Made by a program: the position numbers and the translations under genes
The notes under the pieces: generated by a model
The model's input: the letters and a program-made list of their open reading frames with translations, nothing else
Databases searched by the model: none
Told to the model about the DNA's origin: nothing
Assembly: GCA_965232405.1 (NCBI GenBank)
Contig: OZ246966.1
Location: 1,612,001-1,676,000 of the forward strand
Source of the DNA: RCIO01 sp965232405
GTDB taxonomy: Bacteria > Pseudomonadota > Alphaproteobacteria > Rhizobiales > Rhizobiaceae
Reading direction: 5' to 3'
Length of the DNA stretch: 64,000 bases
Part shown: positions 16,217 through 25,168 of the stretch, piece after piece
Position numbering within the stretch: position 1 is the first letter of the stretch
How the letters are laid out: each line of letters begins with the position of its first letter

Positions 16217-18736
16217 TCACAGCTCCATCGCATCCGCGATCAGATCGTCCGCTGCCTCGCGCAGCAGGCTCTCATTAGCGTCGCCGGAGACCGGCTCCTT
16301 GCCGATTTCCAGCATGATCGGCACGGCGAGCGGCGATATGCGGTCGAGCTTCTTATGCATGATTCGCCCGCGAATGCGCGAGAGCATGTCGCCCAGCCTC
16401 GCAACATCGAGCAGCCCGGCGGCCGCATCGGCATGGGTGGCGCGCAGCAGAATGTGGTCCGGTTCGTGGGTGCGCAGCACGTCGTAGATGAGATCGGCTG
16501 ACACAGTGATCTGGCGACCGGACTTTTCCTGGCCGGGATGGCGCTGTTCGACCAGGCCGGCGATGACGGCGCAGTTGCGGAATGTGCGCTTCAGCATCCA
16601 GCTTTCGGCCAGCCAGGCATCGAGATCGTCGCCCAGCATGTCCTCGTCGAACAGATCCGCCAGTTTCACACGGCCCGTCTGGAACAGGCCGCCCAGATCG
16701 TCCAGCGCCCAGACGGCCAACGAATAGTCGGTCGCCACGAAACCCAGCGGGCGCGCACCGGCGCGGTCCAGCCGGCGCGTGAGCAGCATGCCCAGCGTCT
16801 GATGCGCAAGCCTGCCCTCGAAGGCGTAGACCACCATGTAATGGCGCTCGCCGCGCGGGAAGGTCTCGATCAGGAGACCTTCGCGGCCCGGCAGAACCGA
16901 TTTCAGCTTCTGGATTTGCAACCACTCCGACACTTGTGACGGCAGCGTTTTCCAGCGCGACGGATCGGCCATGATGGAACGCACCTGATCGGCTAGGTAG
17001 GTAGAGAGCGGGAACTTGCCGCCGGCATAGGACGGCACCCTGGCGTCCTCGCCCGCCGCGTTGGAGACAAAACATTCGTTCTCGCGGATACCTTCCAGCC
17101 GCAGCGTCTTGCCAGCGAAGAGAAAGGTGTCGCCGGGCGCCAGCGCCTCAATGAAATATTCCTCGATCTTGCCGAGCACCGGCCCGCCGCGCGTGGCCGA
17201 CCCCCTGCCCGCCCGCACGTAGCGGACGTTCAACATCGGTGACTCTACGATCGTTCCGACATTGAGACGGTACTGCTGGGCAATGCGCGGGTTGGAAACG
17301 CGCCAGCGCCCATCCTTGGTCGGGCGAATGCGGGCGTAGCGTTCGTAGCTCTTGAGCGCATAACCGCCCGTGGCCACAAACTCGACCGCCTCATTGAATG
17401 TCCTGCGGTCAAGCGCGGCATAGGGGGCCGCCGAGCGTACCTCGTCGAACAGTTCGTCCGCATCGAAAGGATCGCCGCAGGCCGAACCCAGAACGTGCTG
17501 CGCCAGCACATCGAGCGCGCCCGTCAGAAGCGGCGGCGTGTCCTGCGCGCCAAGATAGTTGGCGTCGACCGCCGCCTTGCACTCAAGCACCTCGAACCGA
17601 TTGGCCGGCACGAGGATGGCGCGGCTTGGCTCGTCCAGCCTGTGGTTGGCGCGGCCGATGCGCTGGGCAAGCCGGCTCGCCCCCTTCGGCGCGCCGACAT
17701 GGACGACGAGGTCAACATCGCCCCAGTCGATGCCGAGATCGAGCGTCGAAGTGGCGACGATGGCGCGCAGGCTGCCGGCCTCCATCGCCTTTTCGACGCG
17801 GCGGCGCTGAGCGACATCGAGCGAACCGTGATGCAGCGCAATCGGCAGCGAGTCCTCGTTGATGCGCCACAGTTCCTGAAACAACAACTCGGCCTGACTG
17901 CGCGTGTTTACGAACAGCAAGGTCGTCTTGTGGCGTTTGACCGCCTCATAGATTTCGGGGATGGCGTAGCGCGCCGAATGCCCGGCCCAGGGAACGCGTT
18001 CCTTGGAATCGAGAATTGTGATCTCCGGTTTCGCGCCACCCTGGACGGTGATCAGTTCGGACATGTCGCCTGCGCTGCGCTGGCTCACCAGCCAGCGACG
18101 CAGCGCGTCAGGATCGGCAACCGTCGCCGAGAGGCCAACGGCCTGCACGTTCGGCGCGAAGCGGCGCAGTCGGGCAAGGCCGAGCGACAACAGGTGGCCG
18201 CGCTTTGAGGTGACCAGCGAATGCAGCTCATCCAGCACGACATAACGCAAGCCGGAGAACAGCCGATCCGCCTCGCGCGAGGCGATCAGCAATGCAAGCT
18301 GCTCCGGCGTGGTGAGCAGGATATCGGGCGGTGCATATTTCTGGCGTTGGCGCTTGTGAGAGGGCGTGTCGCCGGTGCGCGTTTCCATCGCGATGGGCAG
18401 ACCGATCTCGGCGACCGGCTTGCCGAGATTGCGCTCGATATCGACGGCGAGCGCCTTGAGCGGCGAGATGTAAAGCGTGTGGATGCCACGAAATGCCTCG
18501 CCCGGTTTGCGCTTCGGGCGTTCGGCAAGATCGACCAATGACGGAAGGAAGCCCGCCAGCGTCTTGCCTGCACCTGTCGGTGCGATCAGCAGAACCGAGG
18601 AACCGCCCTGCGTCTTTGCCAGCAATTCGAGCTGATGCGGGCGCGGCGACCAGCCGCGCTCCGCAAACCAGTGCAGGAACTGTTCGGGCAGGTAAGGGCC
18701 GGTTTCGACGGCGGCGAGATCGGGTTTCGCGGTCAC
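16217..18736 (-). CDS. Ligase-associated DNA damage response DEXH-box helicase (Lhr-like)
   Basis: About 839 residues from a GTG at 18736; a TTG at 18742 is also possible. Superfamily 2 motifs are present: Walker A IAPTGAGKTLAGF (near 52-63), the DEXH-box VLDELHSL, motif III LSATV, and motif VI QRIGRANHR. The Lhr-type core and winged-helix region follow (about 430-839). It is predicted to unwind or translocate on DNA during repair. It is the first gene of the minus-strand arm, with pdeM 4 bp behind it, and diverges from the exonuclease/ligase arm across 155 bp containing a near-match LexA box. Confidence 0.92.
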   Translation of the reverse strand: MTAKPDLAAVETGPYLPEQFLHWFAERGWSPRPHQLELLAKTQGGSSVLLIAPTGAGKTLAGFLPSLVDLAERPKRKPGEAFRGIHTLYISPLKALAVDIERNLGKPVAEIGLPIAMETRTGDTPSHKRQRQKYAPPDILLTTPEQLALLIASREADRLFSGLRYVVLDELHSLVTSKRGHLLSLGLARLRRFAPNVQAVGLSATVADPDALRRWLVSQRSAGDMSELITVQGGAKPEITILDSKERVPWAGHSARYAIPEIYEAVKRHKTTLLFVNTRSQAELLFQELWRINEDSLPIALHHGSLDVAQRRRVEKAMEAGSLRAIVATSTLDLGIDWGDVDLVVHVGAPKGASRLAQRIGRANHRLDEPSRAILVPANRFEVLECKAAVDANYLGAQDTPPLLTGALDVLAQHVLGSACGDPFDADELFDEVRSAAPYAALDRRTFNEAVEFVATGGYALKSYERYARIRPTKDGRWRVSNPRIAQQYRLNVGTIVESPMLNVRYVRAGRGSATRGGPVLGKIEEYFIEALAPGDTFLFAGKTLRLEGIRENECFVSNAAGEDARVPSYAGGKFPLSTYLADQVRSIMADPSRWKTLPSQVSEWLQIQKLKSVLPGREGLLIETFPRGERHYMVVYAFEGRLAHQTLGMLLTRRLDRAGARPLGFVATDYSLAVWALDDLGGLFQTGRVKLADLFDEDMLGDDLDAWLAESWMLKRTFRNCAVIAGLVEQRHPGQEKSGRQITVSADLIYDVLRTHEPDHILLRATHADAAAGLLDVARLGDMLSRIRGRIMHKKLDRISPLAVPIMLEIGKEPVSGDANESLLREAADDLIADAMEL

Positions 18737-18778
18737 GCCCAAAGGTTAGCGGTCGCGGTTGGGCGCGCCAAGCGAAAA

Positions 18779-18793
18779 GAACAAAACAGGATC
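18779..18793. promoter_or_regulatory. Candidate LexA (SOS) box between the divergent repair genes
   Basis: GAAC-AAAACAG-GATC matches the alphaproteobacterial LexA pattern (GAAC-N7-GAAC on this strand) at 7 of 8 fixed positions. It lies 43 bp before the helicase start and about 100 bp before the exonuclease start. One mismatch keeps this tentative. Confidence 0.35.
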
Positions 18794-18891
18794 AATCTCG
18801 GTGGTCGGACTACACCGGGAATTGACAGGAGAGATTGCGGGCCGCGCCTCTACGCTCTTTCCCGGCCACCGTAATTCCCTATCTTCAAGCC

Positions 18892-19902
18892 ATGCGACCG
18901 GAGCAGCTTCTCCATACAAGGCCGGAAGGGCTCTACTGCCCGGCGGGAAATTTTTTCATCGATCCTGTCAGGCCGGTGGCACGCGCGCTCATCACGCACG
19001 GCCATTCCGACCATGCAAGGGCGGGGCACGACAGTGTGCTGGCCACGCGGCGAACACTGGACATCATGAAGCTGCGCTATGGCGACGAATTCGCCGGCAC
19101 AAGCCAGGCAATCGACTTCGGCCATCAGGTGACAGTGGGCGACGCGAAGGTTTCGTTTCATCCGGCGGGCCACGTTCTGGGTTCGGCGCAGATCGCGGTG
19201 GAGGCAAACGGCATCAGGATCGTTGCCTCCGGCGACTACAAGCGCCAGACCGACCCGACTGCCGAAGATTTCGAAGTCGTTCCCTGCGATGTCTTCATCA
19301 CCGAGGCCACTTTCGGCCTTCCGGTGTTCAAGCACCCTGAAGCGACCGGCGAGATCGAGCGGCTGCTTGCCTCGCTCGCGTCCTTTCCGGAGCGGACGCA
19401 TCTTGTCGGCGCCTATGCGCTCGGCAAGGCGCAGCGGGTGATCAGGCTGTTACGCGACCGGGGGTACGACAAGCCGATCTTCATTCACGGCGCGCTGGAA
19501 AAGCTGTGCGCCTATTATGAGGGCCAGGGCATCGGTCTCGGCGCGCTCAAGCCGGCGACACTCGACAAAGACGACGGAGAGGATCTTGCCGGCGAGATCG
19601 TGGTCGGGCCGCCATCCGCCTTTGCCGACCGCTGGGCGCGGCGTTTCGCCGACCCGGTTTCCAGCTTCGCATCGGGGTGGATGCGCATTCGCCAGCGGGC
19701 CAAGCAGCGCGGCGTGGAACTGCCACTGATCATCTCCGACCACGGTGATTGGGACGAGTTGACGCGGACGATCCGCGACACGGGCGCCGGGGAAGTCTGG
19801 GTAACGCATGGCCGCGAAGAGGCGCTGGTGCGCTGGTGCGAAATCAACGGCGTCGCGGCACGGCCGCTCAATCTGGTCGGCTATGAGGATGAGGGCGACT
19901 GA
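18892..19902 (+). CDS. Ligase-associated DNA exonuclease (metallo-beta-lactamase / beta-CASP fold)
   Basis: 336 residues from the ATG at 18892 (MRPEQLLHTRPEGLYCP); the frame is open upstream to 18835. The metal site motif HGHSDH is at 36-41, followed by HPAGHVLGSAQ and SGDYKRQ; the beta-CASP region and the C-terminal SDHGDW / VTHG segment come later. This matches the Exo member of the LigC island (mRNA 3'-processing-factor-like). It would resect DNA ends. Its TGA shares one base with the ATG of the ligase gene, indicating translational coupling. Confidence 0.9.
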   Translation: MRPEQLLHTRPEGLYCPAGNFFIDPVRPVARALITHGHSDHARAGHDSVLATRRTLDIMKLRYGDEFAGTSQAIDFGHQVTVGDAKVSFHPAGHVLGSAQIAVEANGIRIVASGDYKRQTDPTAEDFEVVPCDVFITEATFGLPVFKHPEATGEIERLLASLASFPERTHLVGAYALGKAQRVIRLLRDRGYDKPIFIHGALEKLCAYYEGQGIGLGALKPATLDKDDGEDLAGEIVVGPPSAFADRWARRFADPVSSFASGWMRIRQRAKQRGVELPLIISDHGDWDELTRTIRDTGAGEVWVTHGREEALVRWCEINGVAARPLNLVGYEDEGD

Positions 19903-21500
19903 TGAAGCGCTTCGCCGAACTTCTCGACCGGCTGGTGCTGACCGGATCACGCAACGCCAAGCTGAAGTTGATGGCGGATTATTTCCGCACAGCGCCCGAC
20001 CCTGACCGGGGCTATGCGCTGGCTGCTCTTACCGGCGACCTCTCCTTCGCGAGCGTCAAGCCCGGCGTGTTGCGCGAACTGGGGGCACAGAGCATCGATC
20101 CGGTGCTGTTCGCCTATTCTTACGACTATGTCGGCGACCTTGCCGAAACGCTGTCACTGGTATGGCCGACAAGGGCCGAAGCGGCCGGCGAGGAGCCGTC
20201 GCTATCCGCCGTCGTCGACACGCTGACCAAGGCAAGCCGTTCGGATGCGCCGGCGATCCTGGCTGATCTGCTGGACAGGCTCGACATCCCGGGGCGATTT
20301 GCGGTGATCAAGCTTGTCACCGGCGGGTTGCGCATAGGCGTTTCAGCAAGGCTGGCCAAACAGGCGCTGGCGGATTTCGGCAGTGTCGACGTGGCCGAGA
20401 TCGAGGAGCTCTGGTACGGGCTGGAAGCGCCCTATGCCGACCTCTTCGCATGGCTTGAAGGACGAGCGGACAAGCCGGTTCATGCCGCACAGGCGCTGTT
20501 TCGGCCGGTCATGCTCGCCAATCCGCTCGGCGATGGAGATCGAGAAAAGCTCGACCCGAACGACTATGCGGCTGAGTGGAAATGGGACGGCATCCGCGTC
20601 CAGATCGCAGCCGAAGGGGACACGCGGCGCATCTATTCGCGCACTGGTGACGATGTGTCTGGCGCGTTTCCCGATCTCTTGGAGGCAATCGACTTTGAGG
20701 GCACGATAGACGGCGAATTGCTGGTCGGCAGACCGCCAGACGAAACCGGCAGTTTTTCGGACCTGCAGCAGCGGCTGAATCGCAAGACCGTGTCGACCAA
20801 GCTGCAGACCCGATATCCGGCGTTCGCGCGCTGCTACGATCTCCTGCAGGCGGGCGGCGAGGATCTGCGCCAGCTACCCTTTCGCGAGAGGCGCGAGAGG
20901 CTGGCGGCGTTCATCGGCGACCTGGACCCCGCACGCTTCGACCTGTCGCCGCTGGTGCCGTTTGGCGATTTCGGCGAACTGGAAAAACTGCGCCAGGCGC
21001 CGCCGCATCCAGTCATCGAAGGGATCATGCTGAAGCGGTGGGACTCGCCCTATCTGACTGGGCGTCCCAAGGGGCCGTGGTTCAAATGGAAACGCGACCC
21101 GCATCTGGTAGACGCCGTTTTGATGTATGCCCAGCGCGGGCACGGCAAACGGTCGAGTTTCTATTCGGATTACACGTTCGGCGTGTGGACCGGTCCGCCG
21201 GAAGAACCAGAACTGGTGCCCGTCGGCAAAGCCTATTTCGGTTTTACCGACGAGGAATTGAAACTCATCGACAAATATGTGCGTGACAATACGGTCGAGC
21301 GGTTCGGCCCCGTGCGCTCCGTGCGCGCCGAACCCGGTCACGGTCTGGTTCTGGAAGTGGCCTTCGAGGGCCTCAATCGCTCGACACGCCACAAATCGGG
21401 CGTTGCGATGCGGTTTCCGCGCATTTCGCGGCTGAGATGGGACAAGCCGGCGGGGGAAGCCGACCGGATCGAGACGCTGACGGCGCTTCTCGACGCATAA
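19902..21500 (+). CDS. Cisplatin damage response ATP-dependent DNA ligase (LigC/LigB type)
   Basis: 532 residues, normal for the island ligase. The N-terminal DNA-binding domain (about 1-195) contains GRFAVIKLVTGGLRIGVSARL. The adenylation motif I EWKWDGIRVQI has the nucleophile K227; later come SRTGDDVSGAFPDL, DGELLV and EGIMLKRWDSPYLTGRPKGPWFKWK (split here as motifs IV-V near 370-395), then the OB-fold domain. ATP-dependent ligases of this group are accessory to the NAD-dependent LigA and act with the exonuclease, helicase and PdeM. The gene overlaps the exonuclease gene by one base. A palindromic repeat follows 33 bp after the stop. Confidence 0.92.
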   Translation: MKRFAELLDRLVLTGSRNAKLKLMADYFRTAPDPDRGYALAALTGDLSFASVKPGVLRELGAQSIDPVLFAYSYDYVGDLAETLSLVWPTRAEAAGEEPSLSAVVDTLTKASRSDAPAILADLLDRLDIPGRFAVIKLVTGGLRIGVSARLAKQALADFGSVDVAEIEELWYGLEAPYADLFAWLEGRADKPVHAAQALFRPVMLANPLGDGDREKLDPNDYAAEWKWDGIRVQIAAEGDTRRIYSRTGDDVSGAFPDLLEAIDFEGTIDGELLVGRPPDETGSFSDLQQRLNRKTVSTKLQTRYPAFARCYDLLQAGGEDLRQLPFRERRERLAAFIGDLDPARFDLSPLVPFGDFGELEKLRQAPPHPVIEGIMLKRWDSPYLTGRPKGPWFKWKRDPHLVDAVLMYAQRGHGKRSSFYSDYTFGVWTGPPEEPELVPVGKAYFGFTDEELKLIDKYVRDNTVERFGPVRSVRAEPGHGLVLEVAFEGLNRSTRHKSGVAMRFPRISRLRWDKPAGEADRIETLTALLDA

Positions 21501-21533
21501 GGTGATTGCGCACTTCGCTGCGCTGCTTGTCCT

Positions 21534-21586
21534 GCCGCATTTCCAAATGGAAAACCGGTACCGGCTTCTCCCGGCATTGCGCTAGC
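21534..21586. repeat. Palindromic dispersed repeat, copy 2 (TAG/GCAAT subtype)
   Basis: It aligns without gaps to 62230-62282 at 43 of 53 positions, sharing GGAAAACCGGT and the end GCTAGC/CTCTAGC. Its right end includes the TAG stop codon of the minus-strand gene at 21582. Confidence 0.7.
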
Positions 21587-22616
21587 GGCGGGAGACCCTG
21601 ATCCCGAATATGTGCAGCGCGCGGCCCTCGTTCGACACGTCGGCAACAATGGCAATTGTACCGTCGGCCCCCGGCGAACCGCGCGGCAGGTCGATCTCGA
21701 ACAGATAATCCGCCTGCTCATATCCGACGATGTAGCGCTTGCGGCCGCAATCGCCCAGTTCGCCGAAATTGCAGGTGATCGATATCTGCGTTTCCTCGCC
21801 CTCCTCGGAGCGCGCGACAACATCGAAGACGGCGCTGCCGCCAGCCAGTTGCTGCAGGACATCGGCGGGGATGTTGAACAGAACAGCGGCGCCACCGGCG
21901 CCCGAGCGGATCGCTAAATAGGTGCCGTCGTCATCCTCGATCGGATCGACCGTCGCGCCCGACGGGGCGGAAGCGGTCGACGGGTCCGCGGGGTCGAACA
22001 AAGTTATCCAGTCGCGCGGGGCTGCCGGTCCGCCCGCTGCCGGCGGTTCGGGTGTGAAATCCTCTTCCTCAAGTTCCGGCGGCGGATTTGGAACGGACCC
22101 GTCATCGGGCCTTCCGAACAGGCCGGTCTCGGCCGCCCACCATGCGCCGATTGCCAGCGCCGCGACAAAGGTGACGGCAACAAACATCAGCGCGTAGGGA
22201 CGGCGGCGCCTCCGGCCTGTTCCGTGCTCTCCTTCGAGCGCGAGGCGGTCATCGGCGACTGCGCCTATGTCGGGCTGCGGTGGCGCGTGACGCGGTTGCG
22301 CGGGCTCGTTGCGGATCGGCTTTTCGACACGCGGCTCCGGCGCGGCCGACACTTCAGGCGCTGCACCGGCCTGTGACGCTACCGATGGCCCATTCGCCGG
22401 TTCGACGGCGGGGATGTATTCCTGTTCGATTGCGGTGATGTGCGCTTTCAGCGCATCCTGACGCCGCGCGATGCCTTCCGGCGTCAGCTTGTCATCGGCT
22501 GCGTTGGCGCGCTCCAGCGCGGCCAGGATCGATCTGTAGACCTTCTCCCGGTAGGTGCGATCTTCAGCGTCACCCTTGGCCAGGGCGTCCCTGATCGCCC
22601 TTTCAATCGAATCCAA
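21582..22616 (-). CDS. Hypothetical single-pass membrane protein
   Basis: About 344 residues if the TTG at 22616 (then DSIERAIRDALAKGDAEDR) is the start; the frame is open to 22652. The N-terminal helical, charged domain (about 1-75) resembles a small dimerisation or protein-interaction module. A Pro/Ala/Glu-rich linker leads to RRRRRPY and one transmembrane helix (about 140-160, ALMFVAVTFVAALAIGAWWA). An acidic Pro-rich segment and an outside beta-rich domain (about 210-344: WITLFDPAD, TQISITCNFGELGDCGRKRY) follow, with two Cys that could form a disulfide. Positive residues before the helix predict an inside N-terminus. I do not recognise a named family. Confidence 0.72.
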   Translation of the reverse strand: MDSIERAIRDALAKGDAEDRTYREKVYRSILAALERANAADDKLTPEGIARRQDALKAHITAIEQEYIPAVEPANGPSVASQAGAAPEVSAAPEPRVEKPIRNEPAQPRHAPPQPDIGAVADDRLALEGEHGTGRRRRRPYALMFVAVTFVAALAIGAWWAAETGLFGRPDDGSVPNPPPELEEEDFTPEPPAAGGPAAPRDWITLFDPADPSTASAPSGATVDPIEDDDGTYLAIRSGAGGAAVLFNIPADVLQQLAGGSAVFDVVARSEEGEETQISITCNFGELGDCGRKRYIVGYEQADYLFEIDLPRGSPGADGTIAIVADVSNEGRALHIFGIRVSRR

Positions 22617-22771
22617 GCTGCATTGCCTCGCTAGCCGCCTTCTGTCCGGCAATCGATAGACCGAGGCGCGGGTTCGATCAATCTCCTATCCGGATTTGCA
22701 ACGGCGGGCCGACAGAAGCGGATGCCGCACAATCCTGCATTGCCCATGCCGAACGATCTGCTAGAAGCAAA

Positions 22772-22793
22772 TTACGTTTACGCAAACGTCAAT
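22772..22793. promoter_or_regulatory. MerR/LiuR-like operator before the nitronate monooxygenase gene
   Basis: ACGTTTACGCAAACGT (22774-22789) has 6-bp perfect arms, and the 19 bases at 22774-22792 are identical to the minus-strand reading of the fadE operator at 8414-8449, in the same orientation relative to the gene. It ends 22 bp before the start codon, so a bound protein would block transcription or its start region. Confidence 0.7.
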
Positions 22794-22814
22794 TCAGCGA
22801 CGCGGAGGAGAATG

Positions 22815-23768
22815 ATGGCGCTGCCCGGCATATTGAAAGACAAGCTGCGCATTCCGGTTGTCGGCGCGCCACTGTTCATCATCTCGCACCCTCCGCTGGT
22901 TCTGGCGCAATGCAAGGCTGGCATTGTCGGGTCTTTTCCCGCGCTCAATGCCCGGCCGCAGGAACAGCTCGACGACTGGCTGGCCGAGATAACCGAAACG
23001 CTGGCCGCGCATGATGCCGCCAATCCCGACCGTCCTGCTGCTCCGTTCGCGGTCAACCAGATCGTGCACCGGACCAATACGCGGCTTCAGCAGGACCTGG
23101 CATTTTGCGTGAAATACAAGGTGCCGATCGTCATCACCTCGCTCGGCGCAGTGCCGGAAGTATACGACGCCGTGCATTCCTATGGCGGCATCGTGCTGCA
23201 CGACATCATTCACGACCGGCACGCGCACAAGGCGATCGAGAAGGGCGCCGACGGGCTGATCGCGGTGGCAACAGGCGCCGGTGGCCATGCCGGCACACTG
23301 TCCCCGTTCGCGCTGATCCAGGAAATCCGGCAGTGGTTCGACGGCCCCCTGCTGCTGTCCGGTGCAATCGCCAATGGCGGCGCCATACTGGCGGCACAGG
23401 CGATGGGTGCAGACCTTGCCTATATCGGCTCGCCCTTCATCGCGACAAAGGAAGCGCGTGCGGTGGACGACTACAAACAGATGATCGTCGATTCAAAAGC
23501 AGCCGATATCGTCTATTCGAACCTCTTCACCGGCGTGCACGGCAATTATCTCAAAGGTTCGATTGTGGCCCAGGGCATGGATCCCGACAATCTGCCTGTG
23601 TCCGACCCCTCCAAAATGGATTTCGGTTCGGGCTCGGCGAAGGCGTGGAAGCACATCTGGGGCTGCGGCCAGGGCATCGGCGCGATCGGTGAGGTTGCAG
23701 GCGCGGCAAAACTCATCGATCGGTTCGCAGCCGAATACGACGCAGCCAGAGGCCGCCTCGCGGCCTAG
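22815..23768 (+). CDS. Nitronate monooxygenase family protein (FMN, 2-nitropropane dioxygenase-like)
   Basis: 317 residues from the ATG at 22815, six bases after GGAGG. The frame is open to 22722, but that would place the operator inside the coding region. It has the NMO TIM-barrel: VVGAPLFIISHPPLV at the N-terminus, AVNQIVHRTN, VPIVITSLGAV, the FMN-phosphate segment GAGGHAGTLSPFAL (about 155-168) with its candidate catalytic His, and LLLSGAIANGGAI then GADLAYIGSPFIAT. Members oxidise alkyl nitronates; many in catabolic regulons have other, unknown flavin reactions. The shared operator suggests control together with acyl-CoA degradation genes. Confidence 0.87.
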   Translation: MALPGILKDKLRIPVVGAPLFIISHPPLVLAQCKAGIVGSFPALNARPQEQLDDWLAEITETLAAHDAANPDRPAAPFAVNQIVHRTNTRLQQDLAFCVKYKVPIVITSLGAVPEVYDAVHSYGGIVLHDIIHDRHAHKAIEKGADGLIAVATGAGGHAGTLSPFALIQEIRQWFDGPLLLSGAIANGGAILAAQAMGADLAYIGSPFIATKEARAVDDYKQMIVDSKAADIVYSNLFTGVHGNYLKGSIVAQGMDPDNLPVSDPSKMDFGSGSAKAWKHIWGCGQGIGAIGEVAGAAKLIDRFAAEYDAARGRLAA

Positions 23769-23781
23769 GCTCTGTTAGACG

Positions 23782-23812
23782 AAAAAAGGCCCGCGGCATG
23801 CCGCGGGCTTTT
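23782..23812. terminator. Bidirectional terminator between convergent genes
   Basis: A perfect 20-bp palindrome (23789-23808, arms GCCCGCGGCA/TGCCGCGGGC) is flanked by six A on the left and four T on the right. It lies between the 3' ends of the nitronate monooxygenase and V8-like protease genes. Confidence 0.85.
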
Positions 23813-23834
23813 GCGTTGATCGGTGGATGGCCTC

Positions 23835-24884
23835 TTACTCGACGAGACCCTGCAGCCATTCGAAATACATGCGGTTGATGCGCACCGCCGTATTGGCGGA
23901 CGGGTTTTCAGCGACGTTGACGCCATAGATGATGCGCTCGTCGGTGTTGCCGTTGTATTTGTAGACCGAGCTTCCGCTGGACCCCGGATAGGTGTCGCAC
24001 AGATACTGGAACCACATGTCACCCATGTTCTGGCGCGACACATCGCAGCTCACCGCCCACATTGTTCCAGGCGGCATGTCGCCCGGATATCCGATGATGT
24101 TGGCGACAAAATCGCCGAGGTTCGGATCGTAACCGTAGCCCATCCAGCCGAGATCTTCGCCGGCCGGCTGCTGCAGAATGACCACTGCGATATCCCAGGG
24201 CACGACCGAGCCGTAATAACCTTCGTAGTTGGAGATGTAGCCCTCGAAAATGTAAGCCGTCTCATATTCGTAGATGCCGAAGGGGACATCCTGCATGGAG
24301 ACGAGGCCCGGCGCGAAGATGAAATTGTCCAGCCAGCCCGTCTCGTGATTGTAGAGGCAGTGCGCCGCTGTCAACACCGTGCGCGGACCGATCAATGTCG
24401 CGGAACAGTTGAAGAGGCCGCCATCGGGGCTTTCGCCCTGCAACAGCCCAAATGTGCGGAACGGATAGGGATAGGTGTCGGTGATCTGCACCCGGTCATC
24501 CTCGCCGAACACCTGGCGCGCGTTCTCGCCTTCGGTGAAGGACGGGTCGACGCCATCGCGCATCGCACCCTTCAGGATGCGTTTCATTGCATCGCTTGCC
24601 GGTTCACGGCTTTCGCTGCCGTCCTTCTTGCGAATGACTGTTCCAAGATCGCGCTCGATCTTGCCAGGGTCCAGCTCGAGCGCGCGCGGCACGCCCTCGT
24701 CGGTCAGTTCCAGCGGTGCAACCGGCGTTCCGCGCTCGGAGATACTGGCGCCCCCCGGCGCAGCACGAGGCCTTTCACCGGTGCCTTGGCTGCCGGTAGA
24801 AACGTCGGCGGCAGCAGCAGGCATCGTCGTCAAGGCGATGCCGAAGATGGCCGAAGCCAGCACCGCCGTGTTGAAATGTTTCAT
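23835..24884 (-). CDS. Secreted V8-like (glutamyl endopeptidase-type) serine protease
   Basis: 349 residues. A signal peptide (about 1-26, ALTTMPAAAAD) precedes a propeptide-like region (about 27-130) and a chymotrypsin-fold domain. The triad is visible as H175 in VLTAAHCLYN, D231 in PWDIAVV and S303 in YPGSSGSSV. Cys pairs C160/C176 and C280/C296 could form disulfides. The PGSSGS segment is typical of V8/ETA-type enzymes rather than trypsin. It would be exported through Sec and act outside the cytoplasm. It is divergent from a trypsin-like gene, 284 bp away. The natural substrate is unknown, and Glu specificity is not proven by sequence. Confidence 0.87.
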   Translation of the reverse strand: MKHFNTAVLASAIFGIALTTMPAAAADVSTGSQGTGERPRAAPGGASISERGTPVAPLELTDEGVPRALELDPGKIERDLGTVIRKKDGSESREPASDAMKRILKGAMRDGVDPSFTEGENARQVFGEDDRVQITDTYPYPFRTFGLLQGESPDGGLFNCSATLIGPRTVLTAAHCLYNHETGWLDNFIFAPGLVSMQDVPFGIYEYETAYIFEGYISNYEGYYGSVVPWDIAVVILQQPAGEDLGWMGYGYDPNLGDFVANIIGYPGDMPPGTMWAVSCDVSRQNMGDMWFQYLCDTYPGSSGSSVYKYNGNTDERIIYGVNVAENPSANTAVRINRMYFEWLQGLVE

Positions 24885-25168
24885 GTTCAGACACTCCCAA
24901 AGTCAGTGTGGCCAAGACATGAGTGGACAATCATGTCGACAAGATGATCGTTCGGCCCCAAGCTGGCGCACCCGATGGAACAGCAGCAGGGAGGTGCTGG
25001 CAAGCCGCTGCAAGCTGCTGGAAGGCCCAAAAAACATGGCGCGCCGCAATTATTCCCTTTTTGGCATCAACTAATGCTTCCGTATCGTCATCTACGGGCT
25101 TTAGATGGCAGACTGCCGGCCCGCGCAGTCACGCGCCGGCCAGGTGCTTGATGTCTCAGGAGGACGCT

